DNA of 16,735 nucleotides from Paenibacillaceae bacterium (GTDB lineage: Bacteria; Bacillota; Bacilli; Paenibacillales; NBRC-103111): positions 1 through 16,735 of the forward strand of contig JAJFMO010000012.1 in assembly GCA_020697475.1 (NCBI GenBank). The letters run 5' to 3'. The position numbers and the translations under genes were made by a program. The notes under the pieces were generated by a model. The model saw nothing but the letters and a program-made list of their open reading frames with translations, had not been told where the DNA came from and did no database searches. This document shows positions 1-8,187 of the stretch, one piece after another (the stretch's first letter is position 1; each line of letters begins with the position of its first letter).

Positions 1-263
1 ATCGCGGCCGAATCGTCGGTCGAATTGTCGCCCTTGGCGTTGTACGGCGCCTGGGTCACATCGATGAACCCTTTCTGCCAATTCGGCTGCGATGCCAGGT
101 TGCTCTTCAGCGCGTCTGGAAAATCATTCGACGACACATTGGTATAATATCTCATGTAAGCCGACGCGGTCGCCGTCATGAACGGAGCCAATTGCAGCGC
201 CAGCAGCGCGGCCATCATCGAGAAAACCGCTGAGATTTTCCATCGTTTTTTTGTGTTTTTCAT
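1..263 (-). CDS. Secreted beta-helix (pectate lyase 3 / GH28-related) protein, N-terminal part only
   Basis: This is the start of a gene that continues past the left edge. Reading the minus strand from ATG at 263 gives 87 codons: a basic start (MKNTKKRWK), a hydrophobic stretch and a probable signal cleavage after TATASA, then MRYYTNVSSNDFP and GFIDVTQAPYNAKGD. The whole segment aligns without gaps to the N-terminus of the large protein at 4513-7923 (shared motifs RYY-NVSSNDFP, FIDVTQAPY-AKGD, TDDS), so it is a paralogue and most likely another secreted beta-helix polysaccharide-active protein. An in-frame ATG at 272 could also be used; neither has a strong ribosome-binding site. The start lies only 5-14 nt after the stop of the upstream lipoprotein gene, so it is probably read in the same transcript. 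Domains beyond the first strands cannot be seen. Confidence 0.88.
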   Translation of the reverse strand, partial: MKNTKKRWKISAVFSMMAALLALQLAPFMTATASAYMRYYTNVSSNDFPDALKSNLASQPNWQKGFIDVTQAPYNAKGDNSTDDSAA

Positions 264-277
264 AAAATCCATAGGGA

Positions 278-1627
278 TTACTTGCTCGCCGCCTCGACTG
301 CTTTATTCGCCTGCTCTTCGATCTGCCGCAACACCGTGACCCGGTCATCGCTCGTGGCCAGCCACTTGATGAACGTCTGGTTGACTATCGGCTGCACGAG
401 AGTTTCGTACTTGTTGAACGAACGCGGGGCGCGCACCTTGGAGCTGAACACCGCGTTGATGTTCTTCTCCTTCAATAGCGGGAACGCTTCCCCGAACACG
501 TCCTTCGTCTGCTTCAGGTTGACGACCGGAAGCGTGGCTGCCCGTCTGGCCAAATCCAGCTGCTGGTCCGCATCCGTCGTCACATACTTCGCCACTTGAA
601 ACGCATCGTCCTGATGCTTGCTCGTCGAGGACACGATCAGCACATTCGCGTCGGCTTCCGCGCCGATTCCCTTGGATTCCGGGTAGCTCGGGTACGACAC
701 CATATCCCAGTTCAGCCCGTTATTCAGCGCAGGATTCGCCAGCTTCGTAATCCGGCTGCTAAATCCCGGCAAGATGGCCACATTCTTGTCCTTGATAAAA
801 TTGTCGTCCGGATTGCCCAGGTTGGCGTTCCCCGGCGAATTGCCCTCGATGCTGTAAATCTTCTTGCCGAGATCGAACGCTTTCGCCCAGCCGTCCGTCG
901 TCACCTTCACCTTGTTCGTCTTCGGTTCGAAATATTCCAGGCCCAGGCTGCTGGCAATCAGGTTGGCGTTGCCCGGCCACATCCCTTTGTATTGAACCCC
1001 GTTATCTTCCCGACTCAGCTTGATCGCGAGCGCCGTGAAATCGTCCCACGTCATATTGTCTTTCGGATACGAGACGCCAAAGTGGTCGAAAATATCTTTG
1101 TTGTAGAAGGTTAAATAATAGTTCGTCCAGAGCGGTAAAGAATACAGCTCTCCCTTGGCTCCCGGCAGCTTGGCGATATTCAACGCCTGCGGATCGTACG
1201 TATTCAAGTCCAGATTGTTCTTCTTGGCCAAATCTCTGAGATCCAGAGCGATTCCCGGATCGACCAGGTCGATCGCCGCCCGACCTCCGGTAATGACCAA
1301 ATCGGGGAAATCCCCGGCCGTCAACATTTCCTGAATCTTTTTCGTATCCGGCGTTTGAATGTATTTCACATCTGTAATATAAGAAAACTTCTTCTTGACC
1401 GGATCGGCAAAATATTTGGCAAAGTCCTCCGGGACGTACGCGCCGCGATAGCCGAACACACTAAGGGTAATCGGCTCGTGAGGTTTGTCCGCCCCTGCTT
1501 TTGCGTCGCTACTCCCCCCATTCCCGCCGTTTCCGTTGTCCCCACTGTTCCCACCGTTGCTGCAAGCGCATAACGCCAGCACAGTAGCAAGAAACACCAT
1601 CCATAATACACTGCGATTTCTTCTCAT
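278..1627 (-). CDS. ABC transporter sugar-binding lipoprotein (extracellular solute-binding protein family 1)
   Basis: A 449-residue exported substrate-binding lipoprotein. Residues 1-22 form a lipoprotein signal (MRRNRS, hydrophobic core, then LCAC with the lipidated Cys at 22; Cys at the -2 position is slightly unusual). A Gly/Asn/Ser/Asp-rich linker (about 23-48) tethers it to the membrane. The rest reads like a family 1 solute-binding protein, with recognisable stretches such as LTAGDFPDLVI, LPLWTNYYLTFYNKDIFDHFG and TWDDFTALAIKLS. In this family the protein delivers oligosaccharides to a CUT1 permease pair. The start at 1627 is supported by AGAGGGGG upstream. It differs in length and sequence from the lipoprotein at 11026-12558, so it probably brings a second substrate or oligosaccharide size. 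No permeases accompany it in the window; it could share the pair at 12604-14418. It lies downstream of a dead GH4 gene and may have its own promoter. Confidence 0.93.
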   Translation of the reverse strand: MRRNRSVLWMVFLATVLALCACSNGGNSGDNGNGGNGGSSDAKAGADKPHEPITLSVFGYRGAYVPEDFAKYFADPVKKKFSYITDVKYIQTPDTKKIQEMLTAGDFPDLVITGGRAAIDLVDPGIALDLRDLAKKNNLDLNTYDPQALNIAKLPGAKGELYSLPLWTNYYLTFYNKDIFDHFGVSYPKDNMTWDDFTALAIKLSREDNGVQYKGMWPGNANLIASSLGLEYFEPKTNKVKVTTDGWAKAFDLGKKIYSIEGNSPGNANLGNPDDNFIKDKNVAILPGFSSRITKLANPALNNGLNWDMVSYPSYPESKGIGAEADANVLIVSSTSKHQDDAFQVAKYVTTDADQQLDLARRAATLPVVNLKQTKDVFGEAFPLLKEKNINAVFSSKVRAPRSFNKYETLVQPIVNQTFIKWLATSDDRVTVLRQIEEQANKAVEAASK

Positions 1628-1664
1628 TGAGAGGCCCCCTCTAAGATAGATTTCAATTCACCCC

Positions 1665-1670
1665 ATTGTA
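1665..1670 (-). promoter_or_regulatory. Possible -10 box ahead of the 278-1627 lipoprotein gene
   Basis: On the minus strand TACAAT lies about 38 nt before the ATG. Seventeen nucleotides further upstream is TTCGAA, a poor -35. It is only a candidate, suggested because the GH4 gene in front has decayed and the lipoprotein would otherwise rely on read-through. Confidence 0.25.
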
Positions 1671-1717
1671 TTGGATATACAGACGGGTTCGAATCCGTAA
1701 TCTTACGATAAAATTAT

Positions 1718-2695
1718 CTAATCTTGCGATATTGGCATAATATCTGTAGCTTGATCCCGCTCAAAAGTTGGTATATATTCGGCTATTGGAGTTTGCCCGC
1801 TGAGAAATCCATCGACTTGCTTCCACATCTCATCGTGGCGCTTGTAACGTTCATTTACATTCCAAATGGTGAGCGGGGTATTGCATCTTCGGTTTTTCCA
1901 AGCCCTTACCAGTAGCGGACGTACTCTTTCGTGTGGCCGACCATAGCAGGGATATACCCGAAAATCTTATACAACTCATAGACGATGGCGTCGCCGGATA
2001 TCGCTTTTGAACTTTTGCCTCCTCCTTCCGTTTGGGCGGCAGCCGATTGCTTGAACGATTCCGCGATTTGAGGGGTGATGTCACGACCGTCAAATTCCGC
2101 TTTCAGAATCCAGGTGAAGTGATTCACCCCGGTAATGCGAAGATCGAAACGATCCGATAATTCATCGGTAAATGGTTCATTATTTGGGATGATCCCCGCT
2201 CTGACCAAGTAATTCTTTTTGCCTTGCGGCATTTTCAGCCCATCGCATAGAGCGATGCTTTTTAATTTGGGGGCATATCGCCTCGATATCCCTGGCGCAG
2301 TCCATAATGACCGGCAATTCGCGCATCGTACGGAAGATTCCGCCCGGCCCGATCGTGTCTCCCGAACACATTCGGATGCCGTATTTAAGAGAGATTTCGC
2401 AGTCGATATTTCTGAATTTCGCGGAATCCTTGGCGAAGCTTAATACAACAAAGTCCGCATCTTTTTACATTTCTTTCCGGTCTGTCGAACCTTCCACGCA
2501 CAACGGCACCTGATTCTCTTCAGCGACCATTTTGGCAAGTTGAACCATTTTGCTTAACGTATTTTCACTGGTGTCGACAAAAGAGAGCGTTCCCTTGTTC
2601 AAATATTCGGATTGCACCATTTGCGCTATGGACTGGCGTCCGAAAAACAAACTTCCCGCACCGATCACGACGACTTTGGGGTGCTGCGTACCCAT
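1718..2695 (-). pseudogene. Decayed family 4 glycosidase (GH4, MelA-type alpha-galactosidase/alpha-glucosidase)
   Basis: This is the remnant of an NAD-dependent GH4 glycosidase. The N-terminus from ATG 2695 (good AGGAGG nine nt upstream) has the NAD-binding VVVIGAGSLFFG. An in-frame TAA follows codon 76 (TAA at 2465-2467), after which the same frame continues as KDADFVVLSFAKDSA and GDTIGPGGIFRTMRELP. Near 2255-2265 the conserved piece between ICP and ALCD (normally containing the N-P motif, about 20 residues) is missing and the frame changes. The next frame gives IALCDGLKMPQGKKNYL (metal-ligand Cys) and TGVNHFTWIL (metal-ligand His), ending at TAA 1906-1908 after EYVRYW. Beyond it GLGKTEDAIP and then, after a one-base loss in a C run, WNVNERYKRHDEMWKQVDGF can still be read to TAG at 1718. 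About the last 100 residues are gone. It sits between a sulfatase and a lipoprotein, matching the intact-order cassette at 8188-11008. No active product is expected. Confidence 0.9.
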
Positions 2696-2767
2696 TATCC
2701 GGTTCCTCCTGAATGGTAATTTTAAGATGCGCGTCGAAATAGTCCTCGTTAATTCGCTCGCGCATCC

Positions 2768-4195
2768 TCATTGCCAATCTTCTTCGTTGGGTCCTATCGG
2801 CACCAGCATCTGAAAAGGATATTGCAGCTTGTTATAAATATCGTCTTCCTTCTTCATCCAACGCCACATTCTCTTCGACATCTCCACTTTGACCTCCTCG
2901 TATCGCCGGTTTCTCGCAAGATTGATCGTTTCGCCGGGATCGTTCTCGAGGTCATACAACTCATCATAGTCAAAGGCGTTAAACACATATTTATATTTCC
3001 TGTCAAAAATCATTCTCTGACTGTACAGAAACTCCGTTCCGTTAAACATGCAGAATACTTCCTCGGGCCATTGCTCCGGCACTTGACCTTCAAAGAACGG
3101 AATCAGCGATCTTCCGCTGATCTTCTCTAACGGCTCCGCACCTGCCGCTTCCAACAAAGTCGGCGCCAAGTCGGTTATTCTCACGAACTGGTCGCAGAAC
3201 GATCCCGGGTGCTTGATTTTTCCAGGCCATCTGACGGCAATAGGGATCCTGTAGGTTTCGTCGAAAGCGACAACCCCCATCAGGAACATGCCATGAGCTC
3301 CGCCCATATCCCCGTGATCCGACAAGAAGACGACAATCGTATCCTCCGCCTGACCCGTTTCATCCAGCTTATCCAGCAGCATGCCGACCAAAGCATCCAC
3401 CTCTGTGGAAGACGCATAAATATGCTTAATCGCTTCGACGCACTGCTCCCAGCTCAGCCCGGACCACAGCAACTCCTTCAATCTTCTGTATATCGCCGGC
3501 TTGTCATGCAAGTCATCGTCAAAGCTGGCAGGCTTTTCAATATGAACGTCATCGTATATCCGGACGAATTGTTCGTGAGCGACATACGGGGGATGCGGCG
3601 CGTTAAAACTGGCAAAGATGCACCAAGGCTTGCCGTCTTCGGCGTTCTTACCGATTCGGTTCGCGGCTTCAACCGCTGTAACGTAATCGCCGTCTTCCTC
3701 CAGTGATCCATCGAAAGTTCCATAAAGCGGAAAATTATCGTATCCTTCTCTGTCGAGCACAACGGGCGGATTTTCAATGGCTTGTTTACGCGATTTGACT
3801 TTGCGTCTGTCGGGATGTCCCGATTCCTTGATGAAACCGAGTTCTTCCTTGTTGCGCTCGGTGACATGCCATTTCCCGTAGTAATAATTGTTATATCTCG
3901 CATCTCTCAGATACTCCGGAAAAATCTTGATGCCATCGAACAATGTTTTATTGATAGAAGCTCTGGTGTGGTAATTATTGTATATTCCATGAGTGGTAGG
4001 GTAGCATCCGGTCATCAGGCTTGCTCTGGCCGGCGCGCATATGGACGTTGTCGTGTAGGCTCTGGAAAAAAACATACCTTCGTCGATCAATCTTTGAATA
4101 TTAGGTGTAATGCACGGATGATCGGGGGTTGCCGACTTCGATTGGAAATGGTCGCTGATGACGACAAGAATATTCGGTTTCTTCTCTTCGCTCAT
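2768..4195 (-). CDS. Sulfatase, formylglycine type (S1 family), copy 1
   Basis: A 475-residue type I sulfatase that would hydrolyse sulfate esters from sugars. The activation motif CxPxR is present as CAPAR at 53-57 followed by ASLMTG, so Cys53 is the residue expected to become formylglycine. Other family features are SDH at 14-16 (N-terminal metal site), GKWH at 107-110 (Lys and His of the active site), HPPY at 201-204 and SDHGD at 292-296 (C-terminal metal ligands). There is no signal peptide, so it should act in the cytoplasm on imported oligosaccharides. The start is supported by AGGAGG about 12 nt upstream. It is roughly 70% identical to the sulfatase at 9590-11008. It leads the second transcription unit, whose upstream region carries operators shared with the transporter unit. 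Position 16 is His where many sulfatases have Asp or Gln. The maturation enzyme is not in the window. The exact substrate is not inferable. Confidence 0.95.
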   Translation of the reverse strand: MSEEKKPNILVVISDHFQSKSATPDHPCITPNIQRLIDEGMFFSRAYTTTSICAPARASLMTGCYPTTHGIYNNYHTRASINKTLFDGIKIFPEYLRDARYNNYYYGKWHVTERNKEELGFIKESGHPDRRKVKSRKQAIENPPVVLDREGYDNFPLYGTFDGSLEEDGDYVTAVEAANRIGKNAEDGKPWCIFASFNAPHPPYVAHEQFVRIYDDVHIEKPASFDDDLHDKPAIYRRLKELLWSGLSWEQCVEAIKHIYASSTEVDALVGMLLDKLDETGQAEDTIVVFLSDHGDMGGAHGMFLMGVVAFDETYRIPIAVRWPGKIKHPGSFCDQFVRITDLAPTLLEAAGAEPLEKISGRSLIPFFEGQVPEQWPEEVFCMFNGTEFLYSQRMIFDRKYKYVFNAFDYDELYDLENDPGETINLARNRRYEEVKVEMSKRMWRWMKKEDDIYNKLQYPFQMLVPIGPNEEDWQ

Positions 4196-4245
4196 TTATT
4201 CACTGTTCCTCCTCGTTGTGTTTTCCAGAAATCACTGATGTCTCA

Positions 4246-4274
4246 AAGCTAAACCGCCTCCTGATTACTGTCCA
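4246..4274 (-). promoter_or_regulatory. Candidate promoter for the sulfatase copy 1 unit
   Basis: On the minus strand TGGACA (4269-4274, five of six to TTGACA) is followed after 17 nt by TAGCTT (4246-4251), a weak -10. The -35 hexamer lies in the centre of the 19-bp inverted repeat, as in the other unit. Assignment is by eye. Confidence 0.4.
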
Positions 4275-4280
4275 TAATCA
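4262..4280. promoter_or_regulatory. Operator-like inverted repeat TGATTA-N7-TAATCA, site A
   Basis: The 19-bp element TGATTACTGTCCATAATCA has perfect 6-bp arms and a 7-bp spacer. It matches 17 of 19 bases of the element at 14480-14498, which stands at nearly the same distance (62 versus 67 nt) before the first gene of the other unit. The two differences are in the spacer; both arms are conserved, as expected for a protein-binding site. Confidence 0.65.
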
Positions 4281-4305
4281 TCAGGCAGGTTCCTATGGAA
4301 GGAGC

Positions 4306-4338
4306 TTGCCAGATGATTGGTATGCTGTCCGATGATCA
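4306..4338. promoter_or_regulatory. Shared upstream element TTGCCAGATGATT and a following ATGATC half-site
   Basis: TTGCCAGATGATT at 4306-4318 occurs identically at 14562-14574 upstream of the transporter unit. A second GATGATC follows 19 bp later (ATGATT at 4313, ATGATC at 4332). Half-sites about two helical turns apart suit an AraC-family activator, which is an inference. Confidence 0.5.
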
Positions 4339-4462
4339 TTATTTTCAACAAGATTATTGTGATAATTGATCCTGATGCCTGTTTCCCGCTCAAACCGTGC
4401 CGGCAATCGGCATTTCACAGCCCGCTCAAGCAATATATCAGCTTTCTATAAAGATTAAAGCA

Positions 4463-4495
4463 GGCATGCAGCCGCAGAGTAGCAGACTGCATGCC
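4463..4495 (-). terminator. Hairpin terminator after the large beta-helix gene
   Basis: A perfect 9-bp stem (GGCATGCAG at 4463-4471 with CTGCATGCC at 4487-4495) encloses a 15-nt loop, 18 nt after the stop of the gene ending at 4513. On the minus strand it is followed by the moderately T-rich TGCTTTAATCTTT. The U-tract is interrupted, so termination may be incomplete. Confidence 0.6.
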
Positions 4496-4512
4496 GCAAA
4501 ATGCCGATGGAT

Positions 4513-5036
4513 TTAATTAACCGAAACGACAGCGTCGTCGAAGTAAGAGATCTGATTGAAGCTGTACAGACCCGCCTTGCCGCCGCTTGTCAAATCTGTA
4601 TCTGTGGCTGTTCCCGTCGGGCTGCCGTCCAGATAGGCGCTCAATGTACTGCCGTTTACTTTCAACTCGTAGGTGTGGTACACCCCCGTCGAAGGAGCCG
4701 TCATGGCGAATGTGTTCAACGTTGTTTGCGTGCCTCCGACACGCTTGACAATACGCACTTGTGCATTGCTCTTGTCGTAATACATCATGTAATGGTTGTC
4801 GCTGTCCGCGTATCTGGCCATCACTCCCGCTCTTCCGGTGGCATTCCATGAATCGACTTTGATTTTGGCCTGCACCGAATAATCCGTCCAGCTGCTGTCG
4901 CCGGCGTATGATTTAGCGGACGAGGCCCCGTCGGTATATTTGTATACCTCGTTGCTGCCATCTGTCACTACGCTCCAATTGCCGCTGCCGAGTTCTTCCG
5001 TCCAGCCGGTTGAATTGCCGTCCTCGAAATGGTCTT
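4513..5036 (-). repeat. C-terminal module, copy 2 (end of the large beta-helix protein)
   Basis: Encodes about 174 residues from FEDGNSTGWTEELGSG to the C-terminus. It is about 85% identical to the preceding copy, and the central 40 or more residues around SWNATGRAGVMAR and NHYMMYYDKSNAQVRIVKR are nearly unchanged, also at DNA level. The fold looks like a concanavalin-type sandwich; a glycan-binding role is inferred. Confidence 0.85.
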
Positions 5037-7923
5037 CAAACAGCGGAACGAGAGCATCATCGAAATAAGAGATTTGATTGAAGCTGTACAGACCGACCTT
5101 GCCGCTCGTTAACGACGTATCTGAGGCGGTGCCCGCCGGAAGCCCATCGATGTAGGCATTCAACGTGCTGCCTTCCATCTCAAGCTCATAGGTGTGGTAT
5201 GTTCCCGTCGAAGGAGGAGTCGACATGGCGAATGTGTTCAATGTTGTTTGCGTCCCGCCGACCCGCTTGACAATGCGCACTTGTGCATTGCTCTTGTCGT
5301 AATACATCATGTAATGGTTGTCGCTGTCCGTATATCTGGCCATGACCCCGGCTCTTCCGGTAGCGTTCCAGGAATCGACTTTGATTTTGGCCTGTATCGA
5401 ATAGTTGGCCCAACCGCTGTCGCCTGTGTATGATTTTGCGGACGAGGCGCCGTCGGTGTATTTGTACACCTTGGTGCTGCCGTCGGTTACAACGCTCCAG
5501 TTGCCGCTACCGAGTGCCTCTGTCCAGCCGGTCGAGTTGCCGTCCTCGAAGTCATCCCGCAGACTGGGCGCCGCAGCAGCCGCTGTCTTGTACAGGACGA
5601 CCGGATTGTCGGCGGTAATGCTGTCGGTCGTCACACCGCCGGTTTTGTTGACAATCCATTTCTTGCCGGTATCCGAATCGGTTCTGGACATATTGGCCAA
5701 ATAAATCCCGTCAGAGTCGTCGATCGTTATCATCTGCGCGGAGCTCGTTAACGTATAGTTCCCCGAGCCGCCAAGGATAGTGATATTGTGGGAATTTTTA
5801 ATATTCAACAGTTCGTTCAAAACTGTACGGGGGGACGACTCGTATTTGTATCCGTATATCTTCACGTTCGAGGACGCGTTGATTTCGGTTTGCGGCGTGC
5901 CGTCGCTGTATTCCACAGAGATTTGATAGAAAGCGAGCGGGTTGAATGTGTTTTCTATCAGCAAGTGTCGGTAGTTGGCGGTGACCACTCCGCTGGTTGC
6001 CGTACGGGTCGAATTGTCTGAGGCCATATCGTAGATTTTGCCGCCCGCGTTATCCGAGAAAACGACCGTCGGCTGATCGTAATAGGAATCCTGCGTATTC
6101 TCTTTACGATCGGTCTGCACATCGCGCATAATGGTTTCGCCGCCGCGAATCCGCAGGAATGTCAAGTATTTCTGGTTTTGAAAACCTTCGCTGTCGCTCG
6201 GATCATTCCCGACAATGGCAAAGTCGGAAAGAATAATGCCCGCATCGGATTCGTTCACCGTATCGACAGCTACCGTTGGGCCGGTTGGCAGCCAATCGTC
6301 GGCCAATTCGATGACGGAAATGTTCTTGCCCGCGCCGATCATCTTCGCGCCCTTCTTCAACGTGATCGTACTCTTGATGTGGAAGTGACCGCGGGGAATG
6401 AAGACGGTTTTGCCATAATCCGCATTACTCGAATTGGTCGTATTGTCGATCGCCTGCTGAATCGCACTTGCATCATCGTCCGTATCGTTGTCCCGGGTCG
6501 CATTATACGGCGAAGCGGTGATGTCAACGATATTGCTTTCCCAGGTAGGCATCGTTCCCCATATATGCTCGGCGATCATATCGCCCACAGGGGTTTCATT
6601 GGTCATGCTGATCGGATATTGATAATCTGCCGATGAATGCGCGTATTCGGTTCCGTCAACATGAATAAACCCGTTGTCCGTACCCGACGCAAAAGCGTAT
6701 TCCTGAACTTTCTTCCAGGCGGAGCTGTCGCCTGCTACACTATCCGTCGGCGTATTCCGGATACCGCTCTCAATGATCGTGGCTGCTTTGACATAAACAT
6801 TATTCATCACGACGTCCTGATCGTAGTTGTAAATCGCCTTGCCGCCGGTACCTGTCACCTCAATCGTTCCATCAACCAGATCGAGATTAGCGTTGAACGG
6901 ATTCGTTGAGGACGTGTTGGAAGCGTAGATGGCCCGATAACTGGCTTGAGGCGTAGTCGGGCTCACGATCTTGAATCCGGTCACCGTTAATGGGCCGCGC
7001 GCGTTCAGCAGTTGAATGCCGTAATCGCTTTGATTGTTCAACTCGAGACCGGTAAGTGTCGGGTTCGGCCGATACTCGTTCTGGTAGACGCCAATCTTTC
7101 CGCCGGTGACTTTCACATTGATCACGCCGCCGCCCGACCCGGGGATGTTGTACAGACCGGCGTTGAAGGCGGTGCCGCTGATGCTGATGTCCTCCAGCGC
7201 GGTATGCTGCGCGCCTTTCATGGAAATCGCGTTGACGGTCGGATTATTGCCCATGTCAATGTCGATTCCCCGCATCGTGGAAAGATAATGGCTCCCTGAA
7301 GCGGTTGTGCCCGTCCCGTCGTACCAGGTGGCAATGTCGCGGTGGCGGATTCCCGGTAAACCGTCTGCGGGCGGAGAGCCTGCGGGAGTGTAAAATTCGA
7401 ACAGGAACAGAATGTTGTCCTGAACTGTGCTGCTGTTGGCCAGTTTAATAATGGGACGATTCGTGCCCGTTGTGGAACCGACCAGAATATGTCCGAATTT
7501 CCGCTGGCTTAACCATGTTTTCGACGAAGGGTGAAACCAGTTGTCGTTGATCTGGAGCAAAATCAACTGCTTCGAAACCAGATAGGTTTTATCCCCGGGA
7601 AAGAAGACGGCCAGGTTGTTGTCGTAACCATCGTTGATCGCTGCCTGAATCGCGTCTGAATCGTCGGTCGTGCCATCGCCCTTGGCACTGTACGGCGCTT
7701 GGGTCACATCGATAAACCCTTGCTGCCATGTCTGTTGCGTGGTTGTCAACTGGTTCTTGAGCGCGGTCGGAAAATCGTTGGATGACACATTGGAGTAGTA
7801 CCTCATCTTGGCCGATGCCGGAACGAGCATGAACGGCATCGCTTGCAGCAGAAGAAGCGCGGCCACCATCGAGAAAACCGCTGAAATTTTCAATCTTTTC
7901 CGCAGAAACATCATTAAACTCAT
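4513..7923 (-). CDS. Secreted double beta-helix polysaccharide-active protein (two pectate lyase 3 domains, two C-terminal modules)
   Basis: A 1136-residue exported protein. I place the start at ATG 7923 (MSLMMFLRK), ten nt after GGAGGAGG; the frame is open to 8022 but nothing supports an earlier start. Residues 1-38 are a signal peptide ending PASA. From about 70 a pectate lyase 3-type beta-helix begins (FIDVTQAPYSAKGDGTTDD, FFPGDKTYLVS, ISMKGAQHTALEDISISG), and a second begins near 462 (NIVDITASPYNATRDN, KTVFIPRGHFHI). Two such helices in tandem are typical of GH55 exo-glucanases, while annotation pipelines usually call bacterial relatives GH28-related. Residues 790-960 and 963-1136 are two copies of a beta-sandwich-like module, likely carbohydrate-binding. 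The enzyme class (hydrolase or lyase) and substrate are not settled by the sequence. It follows the sulfatase and GH4 genes and is followed by a terminator. The paralogue at 1-263 shares its N-terminus. Confidence 0.92.
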   Translation of the reverse strand: MSLMMFLRKRLKISAVFSMVAALLLLQAMPFMLVPASAKMRYYSNVSSNDFPTALKNQLTTTQQTWQQGFIDVTQAPYSAKGDGTTDDSDAIQAAINDGYDNNLAVFFPGDKTYLVSKQLILLQINDNWFHPSSKTWLSQRKFGHILVGSTTGTNRPIIKLANSSTVQDNILFLFEFYTPAGSPPADGLPGIRHRDIATWYDGTGTTASGSHYLSTMRGIDIDMGNNPTVNAISMKGAQHTALEDISISGTAFNAGLYNIPGSGGGVINVKVTGGKIGVYQNEYRPNPTLTGLELNNQSDYGIQLLNARGPLTVTGFKIVSPTTPQASYRAIYASNTSSTNPFNANLDLVDGTIEVTGTGGKAIYNYDQDVVMNNVYVKAATIIESGIRNTPTDSVAGDSSAWKKVQEYAFASGTDNGFIHVDGTEYAHSSADYQYPISMTNETPVGDMIAEHIWGTMPTWESNIVDITASPYNATRDNDTDDDASAIQQAIDNTTNSSNADYGKTVFIPRGHFHIKSTITLKKGAKMIGAGKNISVIELADDWLPTGPTVAVDTVNESDAGIILSDFAIVGNDPSDSEGFQNQKYLTFLRIRGGETIMRDVQTDRKENTQDSYYDQPTVVFSDNAGGKIYDMASDNSTRTATSGVVTANYRHLLIENTFNPLAFYQISVEYSDGTPQTEINASSNVKIYGYKYESSPRTVLNELLNIKNSHNITILGGSGNYTLTSSAQMITIDDSDGIYLANMSRTDSDTGKKWIVNKTGGVTTDSITADNPVVLYKTAAAAAPSLRDDFEDGNSTGWTEALGSGNWSVVTDGSTKVYKYTDGASSAKSYTGDSGWANYSIQAKIKVDSWNATGRAGVMARYTDSDNHYMMYYDKSNAQVRIVKRVGGTQTTLNTFAMSTPPSTGTYHTYELEMEGSTLNAYIDGLPAGTASDTSLTSGKVGLYSFNQISYFDDALVPLFEDHFEDGNSTGWTEELGSGNWSVVTDGSNEVYKYTDGASSAKSYAGDSSWTDYSVQAKIKVDSWNATGRAGVMARYADSDNHYMMYYDKSNAQVRIVKRVGGTQTTLNTFAMTAPSTGVYHTYELKVNGSTLSAYLDGSPTGTATDTDLTSGGKAGLYSFNQISYFDDAVVSVN
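5045..5556 (-). repeat. C-terminal module, copy 1 (in the large beta-helix protein)
   Basis: Encodes about 171 residues from DDFEDGNSTGWTEALGSG to ISYFDDALV. It is the partner of the copy at 4513-5036, with small differences such as STPPSTGTY versus TAPSTGVY and one added Gly in copy 2. The near-identity indicates a recent internal duplication or ongoing gene conversion. Confidence 0.85.
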
Positions 7924-8030
7924 AAATTTGAAACCTCCTCCTAAGAATGTGAACCATGCCAGACGTTTCTGAAGTTTCCTCGTGCTGTCAAAGTTTAAAC
8001 ACATAAATTCGTTCACAATCACCCCCTTTC

Positions 8031-8045
8031 ATGGAAACGTAGTCA
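8031..8045. promoter_or_regulatory. Candidate cre site (CcpA) upstream of the large beta-helix gene
   Basis: ATGGAAACGTAGTCA fits the Bacillota catabolite-responsive consensus WTGNAANCGNWNNCW at every fixed position. It lies about 108 nt before the start at 7923, in the gap after the GH4 gene. Repression by CcpA when glucose is present would be expected if functional. A single degenerate match can arise by chance. Confidence 0.35.
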
Positions 8046-8121
8046 TTTCGCAAAATAATTCACTTTTGTGACCCGTAGCGCCCTTCACGGACTTCTTTCA
8101 ATTTCATCAACAGCAAGCTGC

Positions 8122-8165
8122 GTTGAGTCGCCAATGCCGTTCAGGCGTTGACGACTGCAAGCAAC
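8122..8165 (-). other. Stem-loop between the GH4 gene and the large beta-helix gene
   Basis: AGTCG (8126-8130) and CAATGCC (8132-8138) pair with GGCGTTG (8144-8150, one G-U pair) and CGACT (8152-8156) around loop GTTCA, with a single C-A mismatch; GTTG 8122-8125 can add pairs with CAAC 8162-8165. No T-run follows on the minus strand, so it is not a classical terminator. It may be an RNA processing or stabilising hairpin, or a remnant of a repeat element. Confidence 0.4.
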
Positions 8166-8187
8166 TCTTGCCCGCGCTTTCCAGTGA

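Larger units (their letters stand above)
4196..4512. other. Intergenic control region between the two transcription units (317 nt)
   Basis: No gene is visible here. The side next to 4195 holds the ribosome-binding site, a weak promoter and the operator-like elements for the sulfatase unit (4246-4340). The middle has a short perfect hairpin TGCCG-GCAAT-CGGCA around 4407-4421 and a 9-base direct repeat CCCGCTCAA at 4385-4393 and 4431-4439. The far side carries the terminator hairpin of the upstream unit (4463-4495). Confidence 0.7.

Noticed and set aside
1682..1698. GGGTTCGAATCC resembles the T-arm of a tRNA.
   Set aside because: No acceptor, D- or anticodon stems can be formed around it; a chance near-palindrome in the remnant next to the decayed GH4 gene.
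2696..2777. Short frame reading RMRERINEDYFDAHLK between the sulfatase and the decayed GH4 gene.
   Set aside because: Only about 25 residues before it runs into GH4 sequence in the wrong frame, with no ribosome-binding site of its own; not convincing as a gene.
7924..8022. Earlier start giving 33 more residues on the big secreted protein.
   Set aside because: The signal peptide begins after it, and the strong ribosome-binding site lies directly before ATG 7923.
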